In this document: one piece after another, positions 1-10,777 of the stretch
Numbering within the stretch: position 1 is the stretch's first letter
Layout: each line of letters opens with the position of its first letter
NCBI GenBank assembly: GCA_965279735.1
Contig: OZ257260.1
Location: 2,356,001-2,420,000, forward strand
DNA from: CAIUGU01 sp965279735
Lineage (GTDB): Bacteria; Pseudomonadota; Gammaproteobacteria; Steroidobacterales; Steroidobacteraceae
Reading direction: 5' to 3'
DNA: 64,000 nucleotides
The notes under the pieces: generated by a model
The model's input: only the letters and a program-made list of their open reading frames with translations
Told to the model about the DNA's origin: nothing
Database searches by the model: none
Made by a program: the position numbers and the translations under genes

Positions 1-1599
1 CTCGCTGCACGCGTCGGGCTCGAAGTCCCCCGCGAACAGGATGCCAGCGCTGCGCCCAAACCCGCCGACGATCTTTTCGCCCTGCTCGACAAGGTGTCGG
101 GCTTCTATCGCCGGCAGTTTCAGGATGACGAACGTGTCCGCGACTATGCGGACCGCCGCGGCCTCGAGCCCGAGACCATGGAGCGCTTCGCGATTGGTTA
201 CGCACCGAATGCGTGGGACGGACTGATGAAGGCTTTTGGCACATCGGAAGCCGGCCAGCGAAATCTTTTCCAGGCAGGGCTCGTGATCGAACGCGAGCGA
301 CGCGACACCGCCGGGCAAAGTGCAGGCGCCAGCAGGAATGGGGGCTACTACGACCGTTTCCGCGACCGGCTGATGTTTCCGATCCGCGATTCGCGTGGCA
401 GAACCCTGGGCTTCGGCGGACGCATCATCGACCAGGGCGAACCGAAGTACCTGAACTCGCCGGAGACGGAGCTCTTCCACAAAGGCCGCGAGCTGTACGG
501 CCTGTTCGAAGCGCGGCAAGCGACACGAAACCTCACCCGCCTCATGGTCGTGGAAGGCTACATGGACGTCGCACGCCTTCACCAGGCAGGCATCACGTAC
601 GCAGTAGCAACACTGGGTACCGCCACGACACCGGAACATCTCACGCGGATTTTCCGCATCGTGAATGAAATCGTCTTCTGCTTCGATGGCGACCGCGCGG
701 GACGGGCCGCTGCGTGGCGCGCGCTGGAAAATTCGTTGCCGCAAATCAGGCAGGGACGGCAGATCCGGTTCCTGTTCCTGCCCGAAGGTGACGATCCGGA
801 TTCGCTCGTGGGCAAGGAAGGCCGCGAAGCCTTCGAAGCGCGCCTCTCCACAGCTTCGTCTTTCTCCGACTACTTCATCCGCGAGCTGGCCTCCCGGGTC
901 GACACCCGGACGGTCGACGGCCGGGCACAGCTTGCCGAAAGCGCCCGTCCTCTTCTCGATCGCATCCCGCCCGGCGTGTACCGGGAACTGCTGATCGATG
1001 AGTTGGCCAAAGTGGTCGGAATGTCGCCGGACAAACTCGAAACCCTGATGGCGCTGGGCATCGCCCGCCCTGGAAGTCCAGCGGCCCAGAACAGCTTCTC
1101 ACCCGCGAACGGCAGACGGCCTGCCAGTACGAACCGCACCACCGTCACCCCGGGGCGAGGCAGCCTGGTCCGGCAGGCGGTCCAGATTCTCGTGCACCAC
1201 CCCGCAATCGCCACCGAAACAGCCATTCCCGAACATCTTGATCTGCTCGATCAGCCCGGAATAGGCCTTCTGAATCAGCTACTTGACCAGCTCAAAGAAG
1301 ACCCGTGCCCAAGCATGGCGGTGCTCCTTGTAAGGTGGCGCGACCACCCCGATTTCGAGTCCCTGGACAAGCTTTCGCAGAGGGAATACCCGGCGGATGC
1401 CACGGCCGCGAAAGCCGAGCTTCAGGGGGCACTGGCTCGGCTCATTGAGGAATATCCTCAGCAAAGGACCCAATTGCTGCTCGAAAAGCAGCATGATGGC
1501 GGGCTGTCGCAGGACGAGCGAAAAGAATTGCAATCGCTGTTAAGCGCCCCCAAATCAGCCGATACAGATTTCAAGCCTGCTGACCCCCGGCGAACCTAG
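1..1599 (+). CDS. dnaG: DNA primase DnaG (5' end outside window)
   Basis: This is the primase that lays down RNA primers for the replisome. The reading frame is open from base 1, so the N-terminal zinc-binding domain and part of the core lie upstream of the window. Visible are the catalytic core and the TOPRIM fold, with the acidic motif EGYMDV and the metal-binding DGDRAG. These are followed by a long C-terminal region that in DnaG binds the DnaB helicase. The ORF ends 73 bp before rpoD, the usual dnaG-rpoD order of the macromolecular synthesis operon in Gammaproteobacteria; rpsU would be expected upstream. The family assignment is secure. The C-terminal helicase-interaction domain is inferred from position and length only. 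Confidence 0.97.
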   Translation, partial: LAARVGLEVPREQDASAAPKPADDLFALLDKVSGFYRRQFQDDERVRDYADRRGLEPETMERFAIGYAPNAWDGLMKAFGTSEAGQRNLFQAGLVIERERRDTAGQSAGASRNGGYYDRFRDRLMFPIRDSRGRTLGFGGRIIDQGEPKYLNSPETELFHKGRELYGLFEARQATRNLTRLMVVEGYMDVARLHQAGITYAVATLGTATTPEHLTRIFRIVNEIVFCFDGDRAGRAAAWRALENSLPQIRQGRQIRFLFLPEGDDPDSLVGKEGREAFEARLSTASSFSDYFIRELASRVDTRTVDGRAQLAESARPLLDRIPPGVYRELLIDELAKVVGMSPDKLETLMALGIARPGSPAAQNSFSPANGRRPASTNRTTVTPGRGSLVRQAVQILVHHPAIATETAIPEHLDLLDQPGIGLLNQLLDQLKEDPCPSMAVLLVRWRDHPDFESLDKLSQREYPADATAAKAELQGALARLIEEYPQQRTQLLLEKQHDGGLSQDERKELQSLLSAPKSADTDFKPADPRRT

Positions 1600-1672
1600 C
1601 CTGGGGCCATCCGTCAAATGTATACTGCGCGGCCTTTTTTACCCGATTCAGCACCCCCCTGAGGGACCCATC

Positions 1673-3556
<1,884 letters not shown>

Positions 3557-3589
3557 CCGGACACGTTCGGAACAGCAGATCGAAATCGG

Positions 3590-3618
3590 GGCCGGCGGTG
3601 AAAACCTCCGGCCTTTTT
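3590..3618 (+). terminator. Rho-independent terminator after rpoD
   Basis: Arms at 3590-3598 and 3605-3613 pair with one mismatch around a six-base loop and are followed by five T. The hairpin lies 34 bp after the rpoD stop and closes the dnaG-rpoD unit. Confidence 0.85.
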
Positions 3619-3677
3619 CTTTGCCCGCAGTCTGCGACTACAATCCGCGGCATCCTGCCCGGGACTGGAGGGAATCG

Positions 3678-4772
3678 GTGAACGACGCATTGCTGATGGT
3701 CGTCGTGGTCACGCTGCTGCTCGGCGGCGGCCTCGGACTCTATTTCCTGACTCGCAGCCGCGCGACAGACAAGCCCGAGAAAGAAACGGCAGTCTCTGTG
3801 CCTAAAGAGCAGGCGCCAGTGGAAACGGTGCCGGAAGCCAGCTCCAGTTCCATGCTCGGCGATGCCCGGCATCACTATTACTGCACGGCTTTCGGCGTCA
3901 AGGAGTTCGCTGCGGCGATCGAGGGCGCCCATCAGGAGGTGCTCGAGGAAGTCAGGCGCTCGCTCTCCACCATCACGGAGCAGGAACGGCTGCTGCCACG
4001 TCGGCCAATGCTGATTCCGCAGCTGCTGCGGGCGCTGAACGATGTCGAGAGCACCCGCACCGAACTCTCCAACATCATCCTGCAGGATCCGGTACTGGCA
4101 GGCGACGTCCTCAAGCTGGCGAACAGTCCCTACTATCGTGTGACGCGCGAACCCGTCGACAGCATCGACCGCGCCATCGTGCTGCTCGGGACTGAAGGCC
4201 TGAAATCAGTGGTGGCTGCTTCGATCCTGCAACCGGTTTTCCGCCTGCAGAAAGGTCATTTCGATGCGTTTGCCGCCACGTTATGGGACCTGGCCCTGCG
4301 CACGGCCACGGCGGCGGGTGTCTACGCGGCGCACACGCATTCCGGCGATCGATTCACGGCACAGCTGCTTGGCCTGCTCTCGGCTCTCGGCCCATTGGCA
4401 CTGTTCCGCATGACCAGCGATGTCTATCGCAAGCATCCAGGAATGGCGCCGCGCGCGGAGGTTTTCATCCAGTTGATCGAAACGGAAGGAGGTGCCGTTT
4501 CCAGTGCGATCGCCGCTCACTGGCATCTCCCTGAAACGTTTGTCTCCGCCCTGACGGAATCGCACGGGGCCGGACAACTCAAGGACCGGGAATTGACTCC
4601 GCTCGGTCGCGCCCTGGAGGCCGGCCGGTGTTGCGCCATGCTGTCCCTGGCGCCCGTGAGCAACCGGCGCACGATTGAAGCGAACAAGGCCGCGATGGCG
4701 ATGGGACTTGAAACAACGGCGTTCGATGCCGTGTGGTCGGCCCTTGCTGCCGAAAAAGCCGGCGCCCGGTAG
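3678..4772 (+). CDS. Membrane-anchored HDOD-domain protein
   Basis: This protein of about 364 aa begins with a single N-terminal membrane segment (MVVVVTLLLGGGLGLYF). A Pro/Glu-rich linker follows, and then an HDOD domain with IPQLLRALNDVES, LSNIILQDPVLAGDVLKLAN and SIDRAIVLLGTEGL. HDOD domains are HD-superfamily relatives that usually lack the metal-binding residues and act as signalling modules, often linked to cyclic-di-GMP or motility control. No partner domain is seen here. I chose the GTG at 3678 because GGAGG precedes it at good spacing; the longer reading from 3621 would run through the rpoD terminator tail. A TACAAT hexamer at 3639-3644 may be its -10. It converges with the NlpC/P60 gene three bases away. 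Confidence 0.85.
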   Translation: MNDALLMVVVVTLLLGGGLGLYFLTRSRATDKPEKETAVSVPKEQAPVETVPEASSSSMLGDARHHYYCTAFGVKEFAAAIEGAHQEVLEEVRRSLSTITEQERLLPRRPMLIPQLLRALNDVESTRTELSNIILQDPVLAGDVLKLANSPYYRVTREPVDSIDRAIVLLGTEGLKSVVAASILQPVFRLQKGHFDAFAATLWDLALRTATAAGVYAAHTHSGDRFTAQLLGLLSALGPLALFRMTSDVYRKHPGMAPRAEVFIQLIETEGGAVSSAIAAHWHLPETFVSALTESHGAGQLKDRELTPLGRALEAGRCCAMLSLAPVSNRRTIEANKAAMAMGLETTAFDAVWSALAAEKAGAR

Positions 4773-4775
4773 CAG

Positions 4776-5327
4776 CTAAGAACCGCGGGCTGCTCGCTGC
4801 AGACGACCGGCACCCGCGAAGTGGCTCGCGTAGTAAGCCTCATCGAGATTCTTCAACTCCACGTTTCGTCCCGTCTGGGGTGCGTGCACAAAACGCCCAT
4901 TGCCTGCGTAGATGCCGACGTGCGAAATACGGCGGCCTGCAAAGCGGAAGAAGACGAGGTCTCCCGGAGCCAAATCGTTCCGCGCGACGGGCGTGGAAGC
5001 ATCAAACTGCTGCTGCGCCGTGCGGGGAGCCGTCAAACCGAGCTCTTGGTGAATGAAGTAGACCAGGCCACTGCAGTCGAATCCTTCGAGATCGGCGCCA
5101 CCGTAGCGATAGGCCGTACCGATCTGCGCCATCGCGCGCAGGACAATCTCATCGCCCATCGATGCGGAGCCGCCTGGCCGCGGGGGCAGGTTTCCTCCTG
5201 CGCCCTGGGGTAACCCGGGTCCGCTGCCTGTCACGCAACCCGCAAGTACCGCGGACGCGAGCGCGACAGCAAGGCACAGCAGGCGTCGATACGCGGCTGC
5301 TGATCCATGCTCCTTGTTGCCGTTCAC
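4776..5327 (-). CDS. NlpC/P60 family lipoprotein, cell-wall endopeptidase
   Basis: This is a small secreted lipoprotein (about 183 aa) with a C-terminal NlpC/P60 cysteine peptidase domain, which cleaves gamma-D-Glu to diamino-acid bonds in peptidoglycan stem peptides. The lipobox is LAGC, with the lipidated Cys near residue 31. The catalytic Cys lies in GFDCSGLVYF (about 85). The His is in SHVGIYAGNG (about 136), and the third polar residue is probably the His in RFVHAP. I chose the GTG at 5327 because GAGG sits six bases upstream; a TTG at 5339 is an alternative adding four residues. It is an outer-membrane or periplasmic hydrolase of the Spr/YafL type. The exact cellular role is not evident. 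Confidence 0.9.
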   Translation of the reverse strand: MNGNKEHGSAAAYRRLLCLAVALASAVLAGCVTGSGPGLPQGAGGNLPPRPGGSASMGDEIVLRAMAQIGTAYRYGGADLEGFDCSGLVYFIHQELGLTAPRTAQQQFDASTPVARNDLAPGDLVFFRFAGRRISHVGIYAGNGRFVHAPQTGRNVELKNLDEAYYASHFAGAGRLQRAARGS

Positions 5328-5391
5328 CGTCAACCTCAAGTTCGCACCTGTTGATCATCAAAAACCGGAACCCCTCAGCCGGCAGGGCTGG

Positions 5392-5419
5392 CGGACACTC
5401 CCCTGCAACATACTACAAT
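5392..5419 (+). promoter_or_regulatory. Putative promoter, near-leaderless start of M28 peptidase
   Basis: CGGACA (5392-5397) and TACAAT (5414-5419) are separated by 16 bp. The -10 ends only six bases before the ATG at 5426, so transcription would begin at or next to the start codon. Confidence 0.5.
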
Positions 5420-5425
5420 CGCGCC

Positions 5426-7105
5426 ATGAGCCCTTCCGACCGCCTCTTCCCGGCAAACAGACATCTCGCGCTCTTGCTCGCCATCCTGCTGTTGCCGCTT
5501 TCTGCCGGATCTCAAACGGCGCCCGAGCCCTGGAAAGAAGTGCGTGCCGAAGCCATCAAGGCCCATGTCCAGTTCCTGGCCGATGACCTGCTTGAAGGAC
5601 GTGCAGCCGGATCGCGAGGATTCGACACAGCGGCTGCCTACGTAGCGGCACAGTTTCGCCAATACGGATTGCGACCCGCGGGTGATGGAGAAGGTTTCCT
5701 GCAACAGGTACCTCTTCTCGAAGCCACTGCGGTTCTTCCGGGCTCCGCTGCCCGAGTCGTGCTCGATGATGAAAGCGTGCAGTTCGAGTACGGAACCGAC
5801 TATCTGCCGGGCGCCGACTACGCCTCGACGACTTCCACGCTGACAGCACCGCTGGCTTTTGCCGGCTTCGGCATCGACGCACCGGAGCTGGGCTACAACG
5901 ATCTTGAAAAGGTGGACGTGAACGGCCGTATCGTCGTCGTCTTTTCCGGAGCGCCTGCGCGCTTTGCCCACAACGAACGGGCCTACTACTCATGGACCGG
6001 CGACAAGTACGCGAAGCTCATCAGTCGGGGTGCGGCCGGCATCATCACGATCGACACCCGCGAGGAAGCGGCCAGCTATCCCTGGGAAAAGCGGGTCGCG
6101 GCGAGCTGGCTGCCGCAGATGCGCTGGCTTGGGACCGACGGCCAGGCGATGGACGCTTTCCCTGAACTCAAGCTGCGCTTCCGCTTCAGGCAGGAAGCCG
6201 CAGCCCGCCTGTTCGGCAAGAGCGCCGTGACCTTCGAACAGGCACTCGACGCCGCCGAAGCCGGCACCGCGCAGGGATTTGAATTGCCGGGCACGATGAC
6301 GTTGTCAGCCACCACAGGCTTGCGCCGCACCCAAAGCAACAATGTACTGGGGGTCATCGAAGGCTCCGACGCGCGCCTAAAGAACGAGTACATCGTCATA
6401 TCCGCGCATCTCGATCACCTCGGCCGCGGCGCACCCGTCAACGGCGACACGATCTACAACGGCGCACACGACAACGCTTCCGGCATCGGCATCATGCTCG
6501 AAGCCGCAAGGGCGTTGACCACGAGTGGTATTCGTCCGCGACGCTCCATCCTGTTCGCGGCGGTTACCGCGGAAGAACGCGGCCTGCTGGGCTCCGACTA
6601 CCTGGCAACTCACCCACCGGCAGGCGGCGTGATCGTCGCCAACCTGAACATCGACATGCCGCGGATCGTCGGCCCGACGCTCGATTTCGTGGCGTTTGGC
6701 GCCGAGCATTCATCGCTCGGCCCGCTCGTCAGGCGCGCAGCGCGCGCGCAGGGGTATTCGTTGAGTCCGGACAACATCCCTGAAGAAGTCATCTTCATCC
6801 GCAGCGACCAGTTCTCGTTCGTGCGCCAGGGCATTCCGTCGGTCCTCCTGGATGGCGGCTACGTGTCGCGCGACAAGACCGTCGATATCGAAGCCTTGCG
6901 CAACGAATTCCTGAAGACGCACTATCACGAACCCAGCGATGACCTGTCCCTGCCGCTGCACTATCCGACGGCAGCCGATCTCGCCAGCGTCAACGTCCGG
7001 ATGGCGCTTGAGATAGCCAATGCCAGTGCGCGGCCGAGCTGGAATCGCGGTGATTTCTTTGCGGAAAAATTCCGCAGCTCGAAGACCACAGCCGAAGCTC
7101 CTTAA
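5426..7105 (+). CDS. Secreted M28 family metallopeptidase with PA domain
   Basis: This is an exported zinc aminopeptidase-like protein, 559 aa. It has an N-terminal signal peptide (LALLLAILLLPLSAGS, cleavage probably after SAG/SQT). The early conserved segment is FLADDLLEGRAAGSRG, typical of the family. A PA-like insert follows (GFGIDAPELGYNDLEKVDVNG). The M28 metal motifs are SAHLDHLG (around residue 327), GAHDNASG (around 346) and AEERGLLGSDYL (around 382). The ATG at 5426 is preferred over upstream in-frame starts because the signal peptide begins there. No ribosome binding site precedes it, which fits the near-leaderless promoter. The stop overlaps the stop of the convergent kinase gene in a shared TTAA. 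Substrates are likely peptides, but specificity cannot be read from the sequence. Confidence 0.92.
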   Translation: MSPSDRLFPANRHLALLLAILLLPLSAGSQTAPEPWKEVRAEAIKAHVQFLADDLLEGRAAGSRGFDTAAAYVAAQFRQYGLRPAGDGEGFLQQVPLLEATAVLPGSAARVVLDDESVQFEYGTDYLPGADYASTTSTLTAPLAFAGFGIDAPELGYNDLEKVDVNGRIVVVFSGAPARFAHNERAYYSWTGDKYAKLISRGAAGIITIDTREEAASYPWEKRVAASWLPQMRWLGTDGQAMDAFPELKLRFRFRQEAAARLFGKSAVTFEQALDAAEAGTAQGFELPGTMTLSATTGLRRTQSNNVLGVIEGSDARLKNEYIVISAHLDHLGRGAPVNGDTIYNGAHDNASGIGIMLEAARALTTSGIRPRRSILFAAVTAEERGLLGSDYLATHPPAGGVIVANLNIDMPRIVGPTLDFVAFGAEHSSLGPLVRRAARAQGYSLSPDNIPEEVIFIRSDQFSFVRQGIPSVLLDGGYVSRDKTVDIEALRNEFLKTHYHEPSDDLSLPLHYPTAADLASVNVRMALEIANASARPSWNRGDFFAEKFRSSKTTAEAP

Positions 7106-9813
7106 GACCCGAGCTGTCCCAACCACTCGGTCACCCGGCGCGTATCGATGTGATCGGGGCCGTAGGCCTGCAAGAGCAGAGGCCGGGTTTCCTTGAGTAC
7201 TGCCACCGCCTGGTCCCGCTGACCGGTTGCGGCTACAGCCATCGCGAGCGCAGAACGAGTCACTGCGATCTGCGGATGGGTCGCGGGGAGTTGCGCCTGC
7301 CAGATCGCGAGTGCCCTTTCCAGCAAGGGTTTCGCTTCTTCTGCTCGCCCTGTCGTCGCGAGTACCCGGCCAAGACCGGTCAATGCGCTGGCGAGATACT
7401 GGTGATCGGCGGGCAACTTCGCCTCAAAAACACGTCGCGCGATTCGCAGCTGTTCTTCTGCCGCAGGATAGTTGCGCATCTCCTCCAGCAGCAGCGCCAG
7501 ATTCACGCGGTCGTAGGCCACCTCGTAGTCATCCTCACCCCGAAGCTCAATCTGCCGCGAGAGGACGACGCGCAGCGTCTGCTCTGCTTCCGCATAGCGC
7601 CCGCTCCGTTGCAGGAAGCGCCCGTAACTGCCGAGGCTGCGAATGGTGTCGGGATGCCTTTCACCCAGTACGCGATTGAGCAATGCCAGGGACTGCTCGA
7701 ACAGCGGCTCCGCTTCGGCCAGGTTGCCCTGCTGGTAGAGGTAGTACGCCAGGTTGTGCATCTGGGTGCCCACTCCCGGATGATCCACGCCGAGAAAGCG
7801 GCGATCCATCGCGAGCGCATCCCGCGTCATCGCCACCGCACCCGCCAGATCCGCGCGGCGTTCCAGGATCTGCGCGAGTTCATTCAGCACTGACGACACC
7901 GCAGCCGTGTCGCCTCCCGATGAGCTGGTATAGATGGCGAGGCTTTCGCGATACAAAGCCTCCGCATCGTCGTACCGGCCTTCGAGTTGTCGCACTCGAC
8001 CCAGCGTATGCACGATATCCGCTTCTTCACCGGTGCCGGCCCCCGCCAGACGTCGCTGCATGGCCAGCGCTTCCTGCAAGCGGGGCTCAGCACTTCGATA
8101 GTCGCCCTGCTCCAGCAACGCCTCCCCCAGCAGCGTGAGCGCCGAAACGATTTCGGGCTGATCGGCCTCGCCCGCCATCTTGCGCAGCTCCAGAACCCGC
8201 GTCGCGGAATCGGCGGCGTTCTTGAACAACCCCAGGTTCTCGTACACCCTGCCGATCGTTTCGAGCAACGTTGCCTGGGTCGCCGGTTGATCGCGCAGAC
8301 CTTCCGTTACGCGTCGGGCGCCCGTATCCAGGATTTCGCGTGCAGTGATGGTCGCGCCGCGACTGCGACCGGGATCCGACAGCTGGAACAGTTCCACGAG
8401 GAATGAGGAAACCGTGGCAGCACGTGCTTCTTCTGCGGTCGCACGATCGCGTTCACGTGCAATGCGCCCCGCCTGTACATACATGGCCACCGCGAAGCCG
8501 ACCAGCAGCAAGGCCACCATCAGTGAAGCCGACACCGCAAACCGGTACCGCGAGACGAACTTGCCAGAGCGATAGGTCCATGTATCACGCTGGGCGACGA
8601 TGGGCCTGCCATCCAGGAAATGTTCGATGTCGCGCGAAAACTGTTCGACCGAAACGTACCGCCGCTCCGGCTCAACCTGCAGGGCCTTCAGGACAATCAC
8701 GTCCAGATCACCCCGGAGCTGCCTGTGCAAGCGCTGTGGCGCAGTCGAGCGAGCCTCGCCTATGGCCAGAGCCTGTCTGCCAGCGTCCGCGCCCCGCACG
8801 TCCTTGCAGAGCACTGCTGTACTGGGTAACGCGACGGGGGTCGTCGTCAGGATCCGTTCGATCTCGCTCAGGCGATAGTTAGAGATGTCGAAAGCACGGC
8901 GGCCCGTAAGCAATTCGTACAGGAGAAGTCCGAGCGCATAGACGTCAGTACTGGTCGTGATCGGTGCACCGGTCACTTGTTCCGGACTCGCATAGTTCGG
9001 GGTCATCAGGCGGACGCTCGCCTGCGTGACCGCCATCGTGTGATGGGCCAGGCTCGCATCCAGCAGCTTGGCAATGCCGAAATCCAGCAGTTTCGGCGTG
9101 CCATCGGCCGTGACGAGAATATTCGAGGGCTTGAGATCCCGATGCACGATCAGGTTCTGGTGCGCGCACTGGACCGCAGCACAGATCGACCGAAACAGCT
9201 TGAGTCGCGCGGGCACATCCAGGCGATGGCTGTCGCAGTACGTGTCAAGCGGTTCGCCATCGATGTACTCCATGACGAAGTACGGCGTGCCATCGCTGGC
9301 CGAGCCGCCGTCGAGGACGCGGGCGATGTTGGGATGCTCCAGTGTCGCCAGCATCTGTCGCTCGGCCCGCAAGCGTCCGTAGGTGAGAGAGCCATACAGG
9401 CCTTCATTGACCAGCTTGATGGCCACGCGCTGCTGATAAGCGGCATCGTCACGGGCGGCGAGATAGACCGCACCCATGCCGCCCAATCCAATGCGGGACA
9501 GCAGGCGGTAAGGCCCCACGCGCTCACCGGAACGATCGGGAGGCTCGGTGGACATCTGTCCCTCGGCCATCTCAGTGTCCATGATCGACGAATCACCCGT
9601 GCCATTCAGAACCGACAGCACGGATTCCGAATGTTCCAGCAGCCGCTCCATCACCGCGTCATACAGCAGTGAATCGTCACCACATGACTGGCGCAGGAAG
9701 ACCACCCGGTCGCGTGGCCCGAACTCGAGCGATTGCCGCACGATCTCGCCGATGCGCTCGCGGATGTCGCCTTCTGTTCCGGCTGACCTGCCGGATGACG
9801 GTGCGGTGCTCAT
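7102..9813 (-). CDS. Transmembrane Ser/Thr protein kinase with C-terminal TPR domain
   Basis: This is a 903-aa Hanks-type kinase. A helical N-terminal region of about 100 residues (EGDIRERIGEIVRQSLEF) precedes the kinase domain. That domain has a glycine loop GLGGMGAVYLA (about 109-119), catalytic Lys133 in VAIK, HRDLKPSN with Asp226, and DFG at 244-246. One membrane segment, ASLMVALLLVGFAVAMYV, lies near residues 420-440. The rest is tetratricopeptide repeats (for example the AEPLFEQSLALLNRVLGERHPDT and YAEAEQTLRVVLSRQ regions), probably periplasmic. This cytoplasmic-kinase, membrane, TPR-sensor layout is common for PknB-like receptors in soil Proteobacteria. All catalytic residues are present, so it should be active. 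Its targets are unknown, and the adjacent convergent peptidase is not necessarily a partner. Confidence 0.93.
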   Translation of the reverse strand: MSTAPSSGRSAGTEGDIRERIGEIVRQSLEFGPRDRVVFLRQSCGDDSLLYDAVMERLLEHSESVLSVLNGTGDSSIMDTEMAEGQMSTEPPDRSGERVGPYRLLSRIGLGGMGAVYLAARDDAAYQQRVAIKLVNEGLYGSLTYGRLRAERQMLATLEHPNIARVLDGGSASDGTPYFVMEYIDGEPLDTYCDSHRLDVPARLKLFRSICAAVQCAHQNLIVHRDLKPSNILVTADGTPKLLDFGIAKLLDASLAHHTMAVTQASVRLMTPNYASPEQVTGAPITTSTDVYALGLLLYELLTGRRAFDISNYRLSEIERILTTTPVALPSTAVLCKDVRGADAGRQALAIGEARSTAPQRLHRQLRGDLDVIVLKALQVEPERRYVSVEQFSRDIEHFLDGRPIVAQRDTWTYRSGKFVSRYRFAVSASLMVALLLVGFAVAMYVQAGRIARERDRATAEEARAATVSSFLVELFQLSDPGRSRGATITAREILDTGARRVTEGLRDQPATQATLLETIGRVYENLGLFKNAADSATRVLELRKMAGEADQPEIVSALTLLGEALLEQGDYRSAEPRLQEALAMQRRLAGAGTGEEADIVHTLGRVRQLEGRYDDAEALYRESLAIYTSSSGGDTAAVSSVLNELAQILERRADLAGAVAMTRDALAMDRRFLGVDHPGVGTQMHNLAYYLYQQGNLAEAEPLFEQSLALLNRVLGERHPDTIRSLGSYGRFLQRSGRYAEAEQTLRVVLSRQIELRGEDDYEVAYDRVNLALLLEEMRNYPAAEEQLRIARRVFEAKLPADHQYLASALTGLGRVLATTGRAEEAKPLLERALAIWQAQLPATHPQIAVTRSALAMAVAATGQRDQAVAVLKETRPLLLQAYGPDHIDTRRVTEWLGQLGS

Positions 9814-9960
9814 GGAGAGGCGTTCAGTGGTAGAGTTCTTGCGGGACGCAGACAGACACTCGAAGACAGGGGTTCTGGCAGTGACTGGATTCTAGCAGGG
9901 TGAAGTTGCTGCCCGTATCTGCGAACCCGCATTTCAAGTCATATGGAGTCGAGACAGAAC

Positions 9961-10134
9961 ATGGCAACCCGCAAAAAGAAAGCCACCCGTAAATCGGCAA
10001 AGAAATCGGCCAAGGCAAAACGCCCGGCCGCAAAGAAGAAAAAGACCGCTGCGAAACGCAAACCGGCTCGCAAAAAGTCGGCGAAAAAGAAGACCCGCAC
10101 CACGCGTACGTCCATCGTCCGTCCGCCGCAGTAA
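9961..10134 (+). CDS. Small Lys/Ala-rich basic protein, histone H1-like
   Basis: This 57-residue protein is made almost wholly of Lys, Ala, Arg, Thr and Ser in AKK/ARKK-type repeats, for example ATRKSAKKSAKAKRPAAKKK. It resembles the basic tails of bacterial H1/HctB/AlgP-like DNA-binding proteins, and low complexity makes stronger assignment impossible. I chose the ATG at 9961 (GAGA six bases upstream) over the ATG at 9943, which has no ribosome binding site. A role in binding nucleic acid or compacting the nucleoid is inferred from charge alone. It could be co-transcribed with msrB 24 bp downstream. Confidence 0.7.
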   Translation: MATRKKKATRKSAKKSAKAKRPAAKKKKTAAKRKPARKKSAKKKTRTTRTSIVRPPQ

Positions 10135-10158
10135 CCGGCTGACATGGGAGTTGAGGCA

Positions 10159-10644
10159 ATGACTGTTCCCGTCAATCCTGCAGACAGCACCGGTCTTTCC
10201 CCGAGCGGGTACGACCTCACCGCCTTGACGCCGGACGAACGGGAACGGTTTGCCGCCGGACTTTCCGTGGAAGAACGCAGGGTGTTGCTGAACCAGGGCA
10301 CCGAAGCGCCCTTCTGCGGCACCCTGCTCCACAACAAGGAAGCCGGTGTGTACGCGTGCCGTTTATGCGGATTGCCGCTGTTCCGCTCGGGCACCAAGTT
10401 CGAGTCCGGCACGGGTTGGCCGAGCTTCTTCGACCCCATCGAGTCTTCACACGTTCGCGAAATCAAGGACCGCAGCCACGGCATGATCCGCGTCGAGATC
10501 CGCTGTCAGCGATGCGATGGTCATCTCGGCCATGTGTTCGATGATGGTCCGGCGCCCACCCACAAAAGGTACTGCCTGAACTCAGTGTCGCTTGAGTTCT
10601 TCGCGGATGGCAAAGAACCGCCGCAGCACACGCACGGCTCGTGA
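10159..10644 (+). CDS. msrB: Peptide methionine-(R)-S-oxide reductase MsrB
   Basis: This enzyme repairs oxidised protein methionine (R-sulfoxide) using thioredoxin. Two zinc-binding CxxC pairs are seen, CRLC (about 64-67) and CQRC (about 116-119). The family signature is GTGWPSF, and the catalytic Cys is in HKRYCLNSVSLEF near the C-terminus. The protein is 161 aa from the ATG at 10159, which has GGGAG/GAGG upstream; an ATG at 10144 lacks one. The N-terminal 35 residues are extra compared with the minimal MsrB. It is cytoplasmic, as no signal peptide is present. Confidence 0.95.
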   Translation: MTVPVNPADSTGLSPSGYDLTALTPDERERFAAGLSVEERRVLLNQGTEAPFCGTLLHNKEAGVYACRLCGLPLFRSGTKFESGTGWPSFFDPIESSHVREIKDRSHGMIRVEIRCQRCDGHLGHVFDDGPAPTHKRYCLNSVSLEFFADGKEPPQHTHGS

Positions 10645-10703
10645 ACGCCGGCACTTGCTGCCTTGCAACAGGCGGGTGATTGAGCGTTAATTTTCTGCAG
10701 CTT

Positions 10704-10730
10704 TTGCAACCCTTGAGGGTGTGCTATACC
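10704..10730 (+). promoter_or_regulatory. Putative promoter of the TPR protein gene
   Basis: TTGCAA (10704-10709) and TATACC (10725-10730) are separated by 15 bp, which is short. They lie 48 bp before the start codon at 10778. Confidence 0.35.
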
Positions 10731-10777
10731 GCCTTTCACTCCCTGCGGTTCCGCGCGCGCTTACTGAGGGTGTTGCG

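Noticed and set aside
5162..5425. N-terminal extension of the M28 peptidase
   Set aside because: It would overlap the NlpC/P60 gene on the opposite strand and precede the signal peptide. The ATG at 5426 is the natural start.
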